Source: an uncultured Marinifilum sp. (lineage in GTDB: Bacteria; Bacteroidota; Bacteroidia; Bacteroidales; Marinifilaceae). Taken from it: a stretch of 64,000 nucleotides of DNA. The stretch's first letter is position 1, and each line of letters starts with the position of its first letter. Position numbers and translations under genes: made by a program. Below the pieces are notes generated by a model that saw only the letters and a list, made by a program, of their open reading frames with translations, was not told where the DNA came from and ran no database searches. The stretch lies in contig NZ_OY781918.1 of assembly GCF_963677195.1 (NCBI RefSeq), forward strand, positions 2,654,923 through 2,718,922, in the 5' to 3' direction. Below, one piece after another: positions 18,476 to 27,510 of the stretch.

Positions 18476-20299
18476 ATGAAAATTGATTATTGCATGTTTA
18501 GAAAATTTAGAAGAGTAGGATTGGTGTTTTTTTTCCTGACAATTTCGTTTGTAGGGAATACCAAAGAGATAATTGAGATTAAGAATTCCCAGAAGGATAT
18601 GACTCCTGTAATAAGGGAAGTACTAGAGAATGTAACTGATAAGGAAGTTAAGCTAATATTTGAAAAAGGGAAGTATTTGTTTAATCCTGATTATGCTACT
18701 GAAAAATATTGCTTTATAACCAATCATGAAAATGGACTAAAAAGAATTGTATTTCCTTTCGAAGGATTTAAATCTGTTGAAATAGATGGGAATGGAGCAG
18801 AATTTATTTTTCATGGTCGGGTTTTGCCTTTTTTGTTCGAGAAATGCTCTAAAGTTAATGTGAATAATTTGAGTATTGACTGGGATATTCCATTTACTTT
18901 TCAAGGCGAAGTAATTGCTGTAAACCAAGAGGAAGGATGGAGAGATATTAAGCCTTTTAACAAAGGTTTTTCGTGGCATTTAAAAAAGGGAAAATTAATA
19001 TTCCCAGATATTGATGGATTCTCATATAGCGAAGTAGGTAGTACCTTGCCTTTCGATCCTATCGAAAAAAGAGTTGCTCATGGTGCTTATGATACTTCCA
19101 GTAAACCAACATGGGTTGAAAAACGAGATGGTGGAATACTTCGTTTCCACGAAAAGCTAAAGTATTATCCACCTGTTGGATCAATCTTAAATTCGAAAGG
19201 GAAAAAAGATGAGAATAGATATGCACCAGCAATTCATGTAAAATCATCGAATAATATTTTGTGCGAAAATGTTATTGTACACCATGCTTTAGGAATGGGA
19301 TTCTTATGTGAGAGAACCGAGAATATCACACTTAAAAAATGTGGGGTTTACTTACCTAAAAACTCCGATAGAGTTGTAAGTATTATTGCTGATGCTACCC
19401 ATTTTTGCAATTGTAAAGGTCATATTTTAGTTGAGGATTGCCGATTCGAAAACATGCTGGATGACGGAACAAATGTTCACGGAACCTATGTGGTAGTAGA
19501 TAAGATTAAGGATGATTTTTCGCTAAGAGTTAAATTAGAACACTTGCAGCAACTGGGTTTCGAATTTGCAGGTAAAGGCGATGAAATCTGGTTTATTCAT
19601 GCTCCATCGGTACAAAGAGCAGATGTAAATGTAGTGGAAGAAGTGCATGTTGTAAATGATAAGTATATTGATTTGAAATTTGCAAACAAGCTGCCAGAGG
19701 ATTTAAAAATTGGAGCTGTACTTGAAAACAAAACCTGGAATCCAACTTTTACCATGCGAGGATGTACCATACGCGATCACAGAGCCAGAAATATTGTTTT
19801 AAAAACTCCCCTAAAAACAATTATCGAAAATAACAATCTTTCTTCTATGATGTCATCTATACTATTTCGTGGAGAGCTGTACTACTGGTTCGAATCTGGA
19901 GCTGTTGAGGATGTTGTAATTAGAAATAATTATTTTGAATATTGTGCCTATAGCGGATCCGAACATGCAGTTTTATATGTAACCCCACGCTTTGGTAAAG
20001 CATTTAATCAGGATGAATTGTACGATAGGAATATTCGTTTCGAAAACAATACAATAAAAAATTTCGACAATAGAATTATCTGGGCCGACAGATTGGAAGG
20101 ACTTGTTGTAAAGGGCAATACAATCACTAAAACAAATTCGGCAAAGTCACTATATCCTAATGCTCCTCTATTTGAATTGAAAAATTGCAAAAATATTACA
20201 ATTGTTGATAATGTTTACAATGGAGATTGCAAGAATTCTATCGTTGCAGATGAGAAAACAAATAAATCCCTGCAAGTAAAAAGTAACAAGGGATTTTAG
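18476..20299 (+). CDS. GH110 alpha-1,3-galactosidase (first copy)
   Basis: This 607-residue exported protein is a right-handed beta-helix enzyme of glycoside hydrolase family 110, which removes terminal alpha-1,3-linked galactose. Seen features are the N-terminal strand ladder with SVEIDGNGAEFIFHGRVLPF, the ADATHF segment and the family hallmark DDGTNVHGTY at residues 329-338, followed by repeated helix rungs (IRFENNTIKNFDNRIIWAD). A signal peptide is present (MFRKFRRVGLVFFFLTISFVG); translation may begin at 18476 or at the in-frame ATG at 18494. It is the first gene of the unit behind operator A and is followed after 21 bases by a sulfatase. A second GH110 lies at 40231. Family members act on blood-group B antigens or marine galactans; the sulfatase context favours the latter. 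Confidence 0.88.
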   Translation: MKIDYCMFRKFRRVGLVFFFLTISFVGNTKEIIEIKNSQKDMTPVIREVLENVTDKEVKLIFEKGKYLFNPDYATEKYCFITNHENGLKRIVFPFEGFKSVEIDGNGAEFIFHGRVLPFLFEKCSKVNVNNLSIDWDIPFTFQGEVIAVNQEEGWRDIKPFNKGFSWHLKKGKLIFPDIDGFSYSEVGSTLPFDPIEKRVAHGAYDTSSKPTWVEKRDGGILRFHEKLKYYPPVGSILNSKGKKDENRYAPAIHVKSSNNILCENVIVHHALGMGFLCERTENITLKKCGVYLPKNSDRVVSIIADATHFCNCKGHILVEDCRFENMLDDGTNVHGTYVVVDKIKDDFSLRVKLEHLQQLGFEFAGKGDEIWFIHAPSVQRADVNVVEEVHVVNDKYIDLKFANKLPEDLKIGAVLENKTWNPTFTMRGCTIRDHRARNIVLKTPLKTIIENNNLSSMMSSILFRGELYYWFESGAVEDVVIRNNYFEYCAYSGSEHAVLYVTPRFGKAFNQDELYDRNIRFENNTIKNFDNRIIWADRLEGLVVKGNTITKTNSAKSLYPNAPLFELKNCKNITIVDNVYNGDCKNSIVADEKTNKSLQVKSNKGF

Positions 20300-20320
20300 C
20301 TCAATTAAGGAAAAAAATCA

Positions 20321-21901
20321 ATGAAAAATTTACTTTTTAATATTGCAGGATTAGTTTTTATTGCTGTTTTAAGTTCTTGTCAATTAGAGCTGAAAGAAGT
20401 AAAAAGGCCAAATATATTATTTGCTATTGCCGATGATGCTTCATGGAAGCATTTTAGTGCTTATGGTTGCAAATGGATAAAAACACCTGCTTTCGATAAA
20501 GTAGCTGATCAGGGAATTTTGTTTACCAATGCATACACACCAAATGCAAAATGTGCACCATCGCGATCCTGCATTCTAACAGGACGAAATAGCTGGCAAT
20601 TAGAAGAGGCATGTAATCATGCTCCTTATTTTCCTGCTAAATTTAAAACTTATGCCGAAGCTTTGGGCGAAAATGGTTATTGGGTTGGGAGTGTTGCAAA
20701 AGGTTGGGCGCCGGGAGTTCCTGGTTCAATTAATGGAAAAGAAAGAGAACTAACAGGGCCTAAGTTCGATATCCACAAAACAACACCTCCGACCGAGTAT
20801 ATTTCAGATAATGATTATGCAAGAAATTTTGAAGAGTTTCTGAAGGTAAGACCTAAAGACAAGCCATTCTGTTTTTGGTTCGGAAGTAAAGAGCCACACA
20901 GAGCTTATGAATTTAAGGCAGGAATAAAGAAAGGCGGCAAAAAGTTAGCCGAGATTAATAAAGTTCCTGAATTCTGGCCAGATGTTGACAGCATTCGTAC
21001 CGATATGTTAGATTATGCATTCGAGATAGAATATTTCGATTCTCATTTGCAAAAAATGTTGAATAAGCTGGAAGAAATAGGAGAGTTGGATAATACAATT
21101 GTTGTTGTAACAGCTGATAATGGTATGCCTTTCCCAAGAATAAAAGGTCAGGTTTATGAATATTCCAACCATTTGCCATTAGCTATTATGTGGCCAAAAG
21201 GAATTAAAAAACCGGGTCGTGTAGTCGATGATTTTGTAAACTTTATTGATTTTGCTCCAACCTTTCTTGATGTAGCAGACTTAACATTCAAGAGTGCTGG
21301 AATGCAGGCTACTACAGGAAAAAGCTTGAATGATATTTTTAGCTCAGAAAAATCGGGAAAAGTAACTGCTGATAGAGATTTTATTTTAGTTGGCAAGGAA
21401 AGACATGATGTTGGTCGTCCTGATGATCAGGGATATCCGGTAAGAGGAATTGTAAAAGGAGATTTTTTATACCTGCGAAACTTTAAACCAGCACGCTGGC
21501 CACAGGGAAACCCTGAAACGGGATATTTAAACTGCGATGCTAGCCCTACTAAAACTTATATTTTGGATACTCGCAGAAAGAAAGACGAGCTAAAATATTG
21601 GCAGTTAAACTTTGGGAAAAGAGTTGCTGAAGAACTCTATAATATTAAAAAAGATCCTTATTGTATGAATAATTTGGCTAAGGTTAAGGATTTCTTTGTT
21701 ATGAAGTCCAGAATGCTGAATGAAATGAAAAGGCGATTAATGGAACAAAAAGACCCTAGGATATTAGGTAATGGTGATATTTTCGATCAGTATCAATATT
21801 CTGGTTCCGCTAAAGATTATTACAATAGATATATAAGAGGAGAAAAAGTAAAAGCTGGTTGGATAAACGAAAGCGATTATGATACTGATTTTAAAGAATA
21901 G
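20321..21901 (+). CDS. S1 sulfatase lipoprotein (1 of 7)
   Basis: This 526-residue sulfatase hydrolyses a sulfate ester, probably on a galactan sugar. The leader ends in LSSC with the lipidated Cys at residue 20. The metal-site start RPNILFAIADDASW has the Asp pair at 38-39. The modification motif CAPSR has Cys78, which a maturase converts to formylglycine. Histidine-containing active-site segments (GSKEPHRAYEF, VVTADNGMPFPR) follow. It closes the short unit led by GH110 and lies 123 bases before operator E. Its sequence is clearly distinct from the other six. No sulfatase maturase is encoded in the window. Confidence 0.92.
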   Translation: MKNLLFNIAGLVFIAVLSSCQLELKEVKRPNILFAIADDASWKHFSAYGCKWIKTPAFDKVADQGILFTNAYTPNAKCAPSRSCILTGRNSWQLEEACNHAPYFPAKFKTYAEALGENGYWVGSVAKGWAPGVPGSINGKERELTGPKFDIHKTTPPTEYISDNDYARNFEEFLKVRPKDKPFCFWFGSKEPHRAYEFKAGIKKGGKKLAEINKVPEFWPDVDSIRTDMLDYAFEIEYFDSHLQKMLNKLEEIGELDNTIVVVTADNGMPFPRIKGQVYEYSNHLPLAIMWPKGIKKPGRVVDDFVNFIDFAPTFLDVADLTFKSAGMQATTGKSLNDIFSSEKSGKVTADRDFILVGKERHDVGRPDDQGYPVRGIVKGDFLYLRNFKPARWPQGNPETGYLNCDASPTKTYILDTRRKKDELKYWQLNFGKRVAEELYNIKKDPYCMNNLAKVKDFFVMKSRMLNEMKRRLMEQKDPRILGNGDIFDQYQYSGSAKDYYNRYIRGEKVKAGWINESDYDTDFKE

Positions 21902-21926
21902 TTTGTAGAAGATTTAATTAGTAAAT

Positions 21927-21991
21927 AGAACTGATAACAACATGTATTTTACTATCAACAACTTTATTTTAAAGTCAATTTTCTTAATTTG
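21927..21991 (+). promoter_or_regulatory. Operator/promoter E of the HTCS-type regulon (upstream of second sulfatase)
   Basis: Distal element AGAACTGATAACAACATG at 21927-21944 and proximal element TTTACTATCAACAACTTT at 21948-21965 lie 59 and 38 bases before AATTTG of the -7 box TTAATTTG (21984-21991). The invariant AC and ACA positions line up with the other four copies. Confidence 0.65.
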
Positions 21992-22023
21992 ATAGAAAGA
22001 AATTAATAAAACCTAAATCTAAA

Positions 22024-23547
22024 ATGAAATTAATTATTTTTAAGGTGTTACTAATACTAATGGTGCAAAGCATTGCGCTGAGTTCTTGCACAAGTAATCA
22101 ACAAAATAAGCCAAATATTCTTTGGATATTTTCTGAAGATTTGTCTCCATTTATGGGATGTTACGGCGATTCGATTAATGCTGGGCATACGCCTGCAATT
22201 GATAGATTTGCTTCGGAAGGTGTGTTGTTTAAAAGAGCTTATGCTATGTCTCCAGTATGTTCTCCTTGCAGATCTGCAATTATTACTGGTGTTATGCCAA
22301 CAACTACAGGAACACACAATCATCGTTCAAGTCGTACTGTAAATGGCGAAATTGTACCCGAAGAATTAAGAATTAATTTGCCTGATTATATTACTACTCT
22401 TCCTGAATTAATGAAGGAGGCTGGTTACTTTACTTTTAATAGTGGTAAGGATGATTACAATTTCCATTATGATCGTACTAAGTTGTATGATGTTGGTAAC
22501 GCCACAGACTATGTACCCGGAATGAATGGTTGGCAGGGGAATCACGCAGAACATACACTCTCCATTACCGAGGATACTTGGAATGCAAGATCAGATAAAA
22601 ATCAGCCGTGGTTCGGACAGATTGAAATAATGGGAGGTAAACGTGACTATAAATATGTAAGAGAAGGGGAAAAATTAGCAGAGAATGATGTTCCATTACC
22701 TCCCTATTTCCCAAATATAAAATCGCAACGACAAGCGTGGACTAAACATTACAACGCAGCTAGAGGTTCTGATGTGCAGGTAGAGAAAATTTTAAAACAG
22801 TTAGAAGCTGATGGCGAATTGGAAAATACCATTGTCTTTTTCTTTTCAGATCATGGTAGCAACACATCATTGCGTCACAAGCAATTTTGTTATGAGGATG
22901 GAATGTTGGTTCCATTAATGGTGAAAGGAAATCATCCCGCTTTAAAAGCAGGAACAGTTCGAAACGATTTGGTTTCATTACTTGATGTTACTGCAACTAC
23001 CTTATCAATGGCAGGAGCAAAAGTTCCGGATTATTATGAGGGACAAGATTTGTTTGCAGATAATTATCAACCAGCAGAATATGTGTTTGGTTCTCGCGAT
23101 AGATGTGATTATAGCATAGACAGGATTCGTACTGTTCGTTCAGATAAGTATCGTTATATCAGAAACTTTTATCCGGAAAGACCTATGATGCAAGCAGGGT
23201 ATCGAGACCATACCAAAATGGTTAAAGATATGCACAAATTGCATAAAGAAGGTAAACTAACTCCCTATCAGGAACAGCATTGGTTTGGTGTTCGTCCTAA
23301 CGAGGAATTATACGATATTGAAGCAGATCCTTTCGAAATGAATAATTTGGCTTTGAATCCAGATTTTAAATCTGTTTTAGAGAAGCATAGAAGTGTGCTC
23401 AACAAATGGATGAAAGAAACCGACGATAAAGGACAATATCCAGAACCTGCAGTTCAGCTAAAAGCAACTTACGATTTATGGAAAGATCGTCCACGCTTTC
23501 GCGATGCTAAAGTAAATCCTGAATATGATCAATTCAAGACTAAATAA
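22024..23547 (+). CDS. S1 sulfatase lipoprotein with an unusual CSPCR motif (2 of 7)
   Basis: This 507-residue sulfatase has lipobox ALSSC (Cys22) and metal-site start NILWIFSEDLSPFMGCYGD with Glu38-Asp39 in place of the more common Asp-Asp. The formylglycine motif is CSPCR at residues 79-83. Cys79 is the residue to be modified; the fourth position is Cys rather than the usual Ser. The downstream segment FFFSDHGSNTSLRHKQFCYED carries conserved active-site residues. It opens the long unit behind operator E, which continues through two GH2 enzymes and the oxidoreductase pair. Substrate is not known; a sulfated galactose is inferred from the locus. Confidence 0.92.
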   Translation: MKLIIFKVLLILMVQSIALSSCTSNQQNKPNILWIFSEDLSPFMGCYGDSINAGHTPAIDRFASEGVLFKRAYAMSPVCSPCRSAIITGVMPTTTGTHNHRSSRTVNGEIVPEELRINLPDYITTLPELMKEAGYFTFNSGKDDYNFHYDRTKLYDVGNATDYVPGMNGWQGNHAEHTLSITEDTWNARSDKNQPWFGQIEIMGGKRDYKYVREGEKLAENDVPLPPYFPNIKSQRQAWTKHYNAARGSDVQVEKILKQLEADGELENTIVFFFSDHGSNTSLRHKQFCYEDGMLVPLMVKGNHPALKAGTVRNDLVSLLDVTATTLSMAGAKVPDYYEGQDLFADNYQPAEYVFGSRDRCDYSIDRIRTVRSDKYRYIRNFYPERPMMQAGYRDHTKMVKDMHKLHKEGKLTPYQEQHWFGVRPNEELYDIEADPFEMNNLALNPDFKSVLEKHRSVLNKWMKETDDKGQYPEPAVQLKATYDLWKDRPRFRDAKVNPEYDQFKTK

Positions 23548-23566
23548 TTGACCTTAATAACCTAAG

Positions 23567-26017
23567 ATGAAAAAATACAGTTTACTATTGTTCATTTGCC
23601 TGCTTTCAGGAATTATAAATGCCAGAGATATAGTACCGTTTAGTTCCAATTGGAAATTTGCGAGATTCGGACAGATGCCAGATGGAAGCATTAAAGAGGA
23701 ATCAAAGGATATTGATGAAGTTAATTTTGATGATTCTGCATGGCGAGAATTAAATCTTCCTCACGATTGGGGGATTGAAGGACCTTTTAGAGCAGAATTA
23801 CCTAATAGAACCGGGAAATTGCCTTGGGCAGGAATTGGATGGTACCGCAAGCACTTTAAATCGCCAGAATCCGATAAAGGAAAAAAAGTTTACATCGAAT
23901 TCGATGGTTCCATGTCTGGAACAGAGCTTTGGTTAAACGGTGGATATGTTGGTCAATGGCCTTATGGATATTCTTCTTTTCAAATGGATTTAACTCCTTA
24001 CTTAAAAGTGGGAGAAGAAAATGTAATTGCAGTAAGATTAGATAACAAAGCAAATTCATCTCGCTGGTATCCGGGCGGTGGAATTTATCGCAATGTTCGT
24101 TTGATAAAAACAAATCCTGTACATATAGATCATTGGGGAGTTTTTGTTACTACTCCTGAAGTTTCAGGGCAAAAAGCAAAAATTCAAATCAGTACAGAAA
24201 TAAAAGGTATTGCAAAGGACTTGCGATTAAAACATGAAGTTTATTCTCAGGCAAATAATCTTGTTGCAGAAACAACTGCTTTAAATGGGCAGAAGGCAAG
24301 TTTAGACTTGATTAATCCGAAATTATGGGATTTAGATAATCCAAATCTTTACAGGCTTAAAACCACTCTGTTAAAGGGTGATGATGTTGTTGATACTTAT
24401 ACTACAAGCTTCGGAGTTAGATCAATAGAATACAATGCAGAAGGTTTCTTTTTAAATGGAAAGAAAGTAAAAATGAATGGTGTTTGTCAACATCACGATT
24501 TAGGCCCTTTGGGAACTGCAGTAAATGTTCGTGCCATTGAACGCCAAATTGAGATTTTAAAAGAGTTTGGAACAAATGCAATTCGAACTTCCCATAATCC
24601 ACCAGCTCCAGAGTTTTTAGAGCTTTGCGATAAAATGGGGATTTTGGTACAAGTTGAGGCATTTGATGTTTGGCAGAAGAAAAAAGTAGATAACGATTAT
24701 GCTCGTTTGTTTGGCGCTTGGCACGAAAAAGACTTACGTTCAATGGTTCGCCGAGATAGAAATCATCCTTGTGTAGTAATGTGGAGTACTGGTAATGAGA
24801 TGATTGAATTGCGTTCGGGAAATGATGCACCAATGGCTGTAAAATTGGCAGATATAATTAAATCGGAAGATGATACAAGACCAACTACTTTTGGATGTAG
24901 CAGACCAGAGGCAACAACCAATGGATTTGAGAAAACAGCGGATGTTTTTGGTCTAAATTATAAACCTCACTTGTACGAAGCAGTAAGAAAAGCCAATCCA
25001 AATCTTCCAATTTATGGAAGCGAAACCGCATCAACAATAAGTAGTCGTGGCGAATATTTTTTTCCTGTTTCAGAGGATAAAAAGGAGGGTGCAGGAGGAT
25101 ATTTTCAAGTTAGCAGTTATGGCTTTTCCGCTCCTAAATGGGCTTATTGTTCCGATGTTGAATTCGAAGCACAAGATAAATATCCATGGGTGTTTGGCGA
25201 GTTTGTATGGACTGGTTTTGATTACATTGGAGAACCAACACCTTACAATAAGGATAAAACCAATTTGTTAAACTTCACAGATCCTAAGGAAAAGGAAAGA
25301 ATGAAAGAGGAATTAAAGAAGTTAGGAAATAACATTCCTCCTCGTAGTTCCTATTTTGGTATTGTCGATTTGTGTGGATTTCCTAAAGACAGATATTATT
25401 TATACCAATCTAAATGGCGTCCCGAATTGCCAATGGTGCATATTTTACCGCATTGGAATTGGCCCGAACGAATTGGTAAGATAACTCCTGTATTTGCTTA
25501 TACTTCTGGCGATGAGGCAGAATTATTCCTAAATGGAAAATCGCTTGGGCGAAAGAAAAAAGGGAAATACGAATACCGTTTGCGTTGGAACGATGTTGTT
25601 TATCAGCCAGGAGAATTGAAGATTGTTGCTTACAAAAATGGTAAGAAATGGGCCACAGAGAAAGTACGAACAACTAAACAGGCAAGTAAGCTAAATTTGG
25701 AAGTCGACCGATCAGAAATTAATGCTGATGGTTCTGATTTGTCTTTCGTTACGGTTAAAGTTTGTGACAAAAATAACTTGGTAGTGCCAAGAACGCACAA
25801 CTCCGTGAAATATACAATAACAGGTCCGGGCGAAATTATAGCAGTTGGAAATGGTGATGCAACAAATCATGAATCATTTCAGGCTACCGAAAGAAAAGTA
25901 TTTAATGGTTTGGCACTGGTTGTAGTTCGATCGGTAAAAGGACAAAAGGGAGAAATAAAATTAACTGCAAAAGCAGAAGGATTAAAGTTAAGCGAAACTA
26001 GAATTCAAGCTAAATAA
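23567..26017 (+). CDS. GH2 beta-galactosidase-like enzyme (shorter copy)
   Basis: This 816-residue secreted enzyme belongs to glycoside hydrolase family 2. The order is a signal peptide (1-19), a jelly-roll sugar-binding domain (LPHDWGIEGPF near residue 65, WYRKHF, then RWYPGGGIYRNV near 166), an immunoglobulin-like domain, the TIM barrel, and C-terminal DUF4982 plus Ig-like domains. In the barrel, E411 in WSTGNEM is the acid/base and E486 in YGSETAS the likely nucleophile; the later GEFVWTGFDYIGEP is the last barrel strand. It probably removes beta-linked galactose from oligosaccharides after desulfation. It lies 19 bases after one sulfatase and 18 before the next, so it is part of one transcript. 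Confidence 0.9.
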   Translation: MKKYSLLLFICLLSGIINARDIVPFSSNWKFARFGQMPDGSIKEESKDIDEVNFDDSAWRELNLPHDWGIEGPFRAELPNRTGKLPWAGIGWYRKHFKSPESDKGKKVYIEFDGSMSGTELWLNGGYVGQWPYGYSSFQMDLTPYLKVGEENVIAVRLDNKANSSRWYPGGGIYRNVRLIKTNPVHIDHWGVFVTTPEVSGQKAKIQISTEIKGIAKDLRLKHEVYSQANNLVAETTALNGQKASLDLINPKLWDLDNPNLYRLKTTLLKGDDVVDTYTTSFGVRSIEYNAEGFFLNGKKVKMNGVCQHHDLGPLGTAVNVRAIERQIEILKEFGTNAIRTSHNPPAPEFLELCDKMGILVQVEAFDVWQKKKVDNDYARLFGAWHEKDLRSMVRRDRNHPCVVMWSTGNEMIELRSGNDAPMAVKLADIIKSEDDTRPTTFGCSRPEATTNGFEKTADVFGLNYKPHLYEAVRKANPNLPIYGSETASTISSRGEYFFPVSEDKKEGAGGYFQVSSYGFSAPKWAYCSDVEFEAQDKYPWVFGEFVWTGFDYIGEPTPYNKDKTNLLNFTDPKEKERMKEELKKLGNNIPPRSSYFGIVDLCGFPKDRYYLYQSKWRPELPMVHILPHWNWPERIGKITPVFAYTSGDEAELFLNGKSLGRKKKGKYEYRLRWNDVVYQPGELKIVAYKNGKKWATEKVRTTKQASKLNLEVDRSEINADGSDLSFVTVKVCDKNNLVVPRTHNSVKYTITGPGEIIAVGNGDATNHESFQATERKVFNGLALVVVRSVKGQKGEIKLTAKAEGLKLSETRIQAK

Positions 26018-26035
26018 TTAATAGAGAAATATATT

Positions 26036-27475
26036 ATGAAACGTGTGATATTTTTATTGCTGATTACAATAGCATCATTGAATATATCTTGTACAGCAGA
26101 AAAAAAAACAGAAAAACAACCAAATATCATTTACATTTTAGCCGATGATATGGGATACGGAGATTTAAGCTGTTATGGGCAAAAAGACTTCAAAACACCA
26201 AATATCGATAAGCTAGCCTCTCAGGGAATGAAATTTACTCAACATTATAGTGGGTCAACAGTTTGTGCTCCATCACGTTGTGCTTTAATGACAGGTCAGC
26301 ATACAGGACATACATCTATTCGTGGAAATAAGGAGTTGAAATTTGAAGGTCAAACTCCAATGACAGGAAGTTCTGTTACCATAGCAGAAATTTTGAAAGA
26401 TGCAGGTTATGCTACAGGAGCATTTGGAAAATGGGGATTGGGATTTATTGGATCTGAAGGGGATGCAGTTAATCAAGGTTTCGATAAATTCTATGGTTAC
26501 AATTGTCAGCGTATGGCCCATCGCTATTATCCGCCATATTTATGGGATAATCAGGAAAAAGATTATCTGGAAGGTAATGATTGGACGAATACTGTTACTT
26601 ACGCTCCAGATGTTGTACAAGAAAAAACATTGGAATTTATCGAGGAAAATAAAAATCAGCCATTTTTTGCTTATGTGCCATTAATTCAGCCGCATGCCGA
26701 GTTAATTGTGCCTGCCGATTCAATTTTAGATAAATTTTTGGGCAAATTCGATGAGCCAACATTGGAAGAAAATCCGCAACCAAAAGCTTCTGATTATGGA
26801 AAAAATATTGAGCAGAGCAGATATTGTCTTCAGAAGAATCCCAAAGCAGTATATGCATCAATGGTATACCGAATTGATGTTTATGTAGGTCAAATAATGT
26901 CAAAATTAGAGAAATTAGGAATTGCTGATAATACAATTGTAATGTTTGCCAGTGATAATGGTCCTCACGCTGCAGGTGGTGCAAACCCTAAGTATTTTAA
27001 CAGTGCTGCTGGATTTAAAGGAATGAAACGAGATTTGTACGAAGGTGGAATCAGAACTGCGTTTATAGCCAAATGGCCTAATAAAATTAAGGCAGGATCA
27101 ACTACTGATCATGTTTCTGCTTTTTGGGATTTCTTACCTACGTGTGCAGAAATTGTGGGTGCAAAAGTTGAAAATGATATTGATGGAATTTCATTTCTTC
27201 CAACTTTATTAGGGAAAGAAAATCAAAAGAAACATGAATATCTGTACTGGGAATTTAACTCAAAAGGCGGTCGAAAAGCCTTAAGAATGGGCGATTGGAA
27301 AGCTGTTTTGTATAATATCAATAGCAAAAAGAAGGAATCAAAATTAGAGTTGTATAATCTGGCTGTGGATAAGGCAGAAAAGAATGATGTGGCAGATCAA
27401 TATCCCGAAATTGTTGAGAAAGTAAAAGGCTTAATGAAGAAAGCACATACCAACAATGAGACGTTTCCAATTTAA
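26036..27475 (+). CDS. S1 sulfatase lipoprotein, paralogue of the 38417 gene (3 of 7)
   Basis: This 479-residue sulfatase has a lipobox at LNISC (Cys19), metal-site ILADDMGYGD, and CAPSR with Cys77 as formylglycine precursor. The following TGQHTGHTSIRGNKELK and NCQRMAHRYYPPYLWDNQE segments are almost the same as in the sulfatase at 38417, so the two genes are recent paralogues. It sits between the two GH2 genes. Both copies probably share a substrate class, or one has shifted to a neighbouring sulfate position. Confidence 0.93.
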   Translation: MKRVIFLLLITIASLNISCTAEKKTEKQPNIIYILADDMGYGDLSCYGQKDFKTPNIDKLASQGMKFTQHYSGSTVCAPSRCALMTGQHTGHTSIRGNKELKFEGQTPMTGSSVTIAEILKDAGYATGAFGKWGLGFIGSEGDAVNQGFDKFYGYNCQRMAHRYYPPYLWDNQEKDYLEGNDWTNTVTYAPDVVQEKTLEFIEENKNQPFFAYVPLIQPHAELIVPADSILDKFLGKFDEPTLEENPQPKASDYGKNIEQSRYCLQKNPKAVYASMVYRIDVYVGQIMSKLEKLGIADNTIVMFASDNGPHAAGGANPKYFNSAAGFKGMKRDLYEGGIRTAFIAKWPNKIKAGSTTDHVSAFWDFLPTCAEIVGAKVENDIDGISFLPTLLGKENQKKHEYLYWEFNSKGGRKALRMGDWKAVLYNINSKKKESKLELYNLAVDKAEKNDVADQYPEIVEKVKGLMKKAHTNNETFPI

Positions 27476-27510
27476 AAGGTCTAAGAGTTAAGATTTACAA
27501 TATAATTGAT

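Noticed and set aside
24417..24833. A 138-codon minus-strand frame inside the first GH2 gene
   Set aside because: It is an antisense shadow of conserved GH2 barrel codons with no family resemblance.
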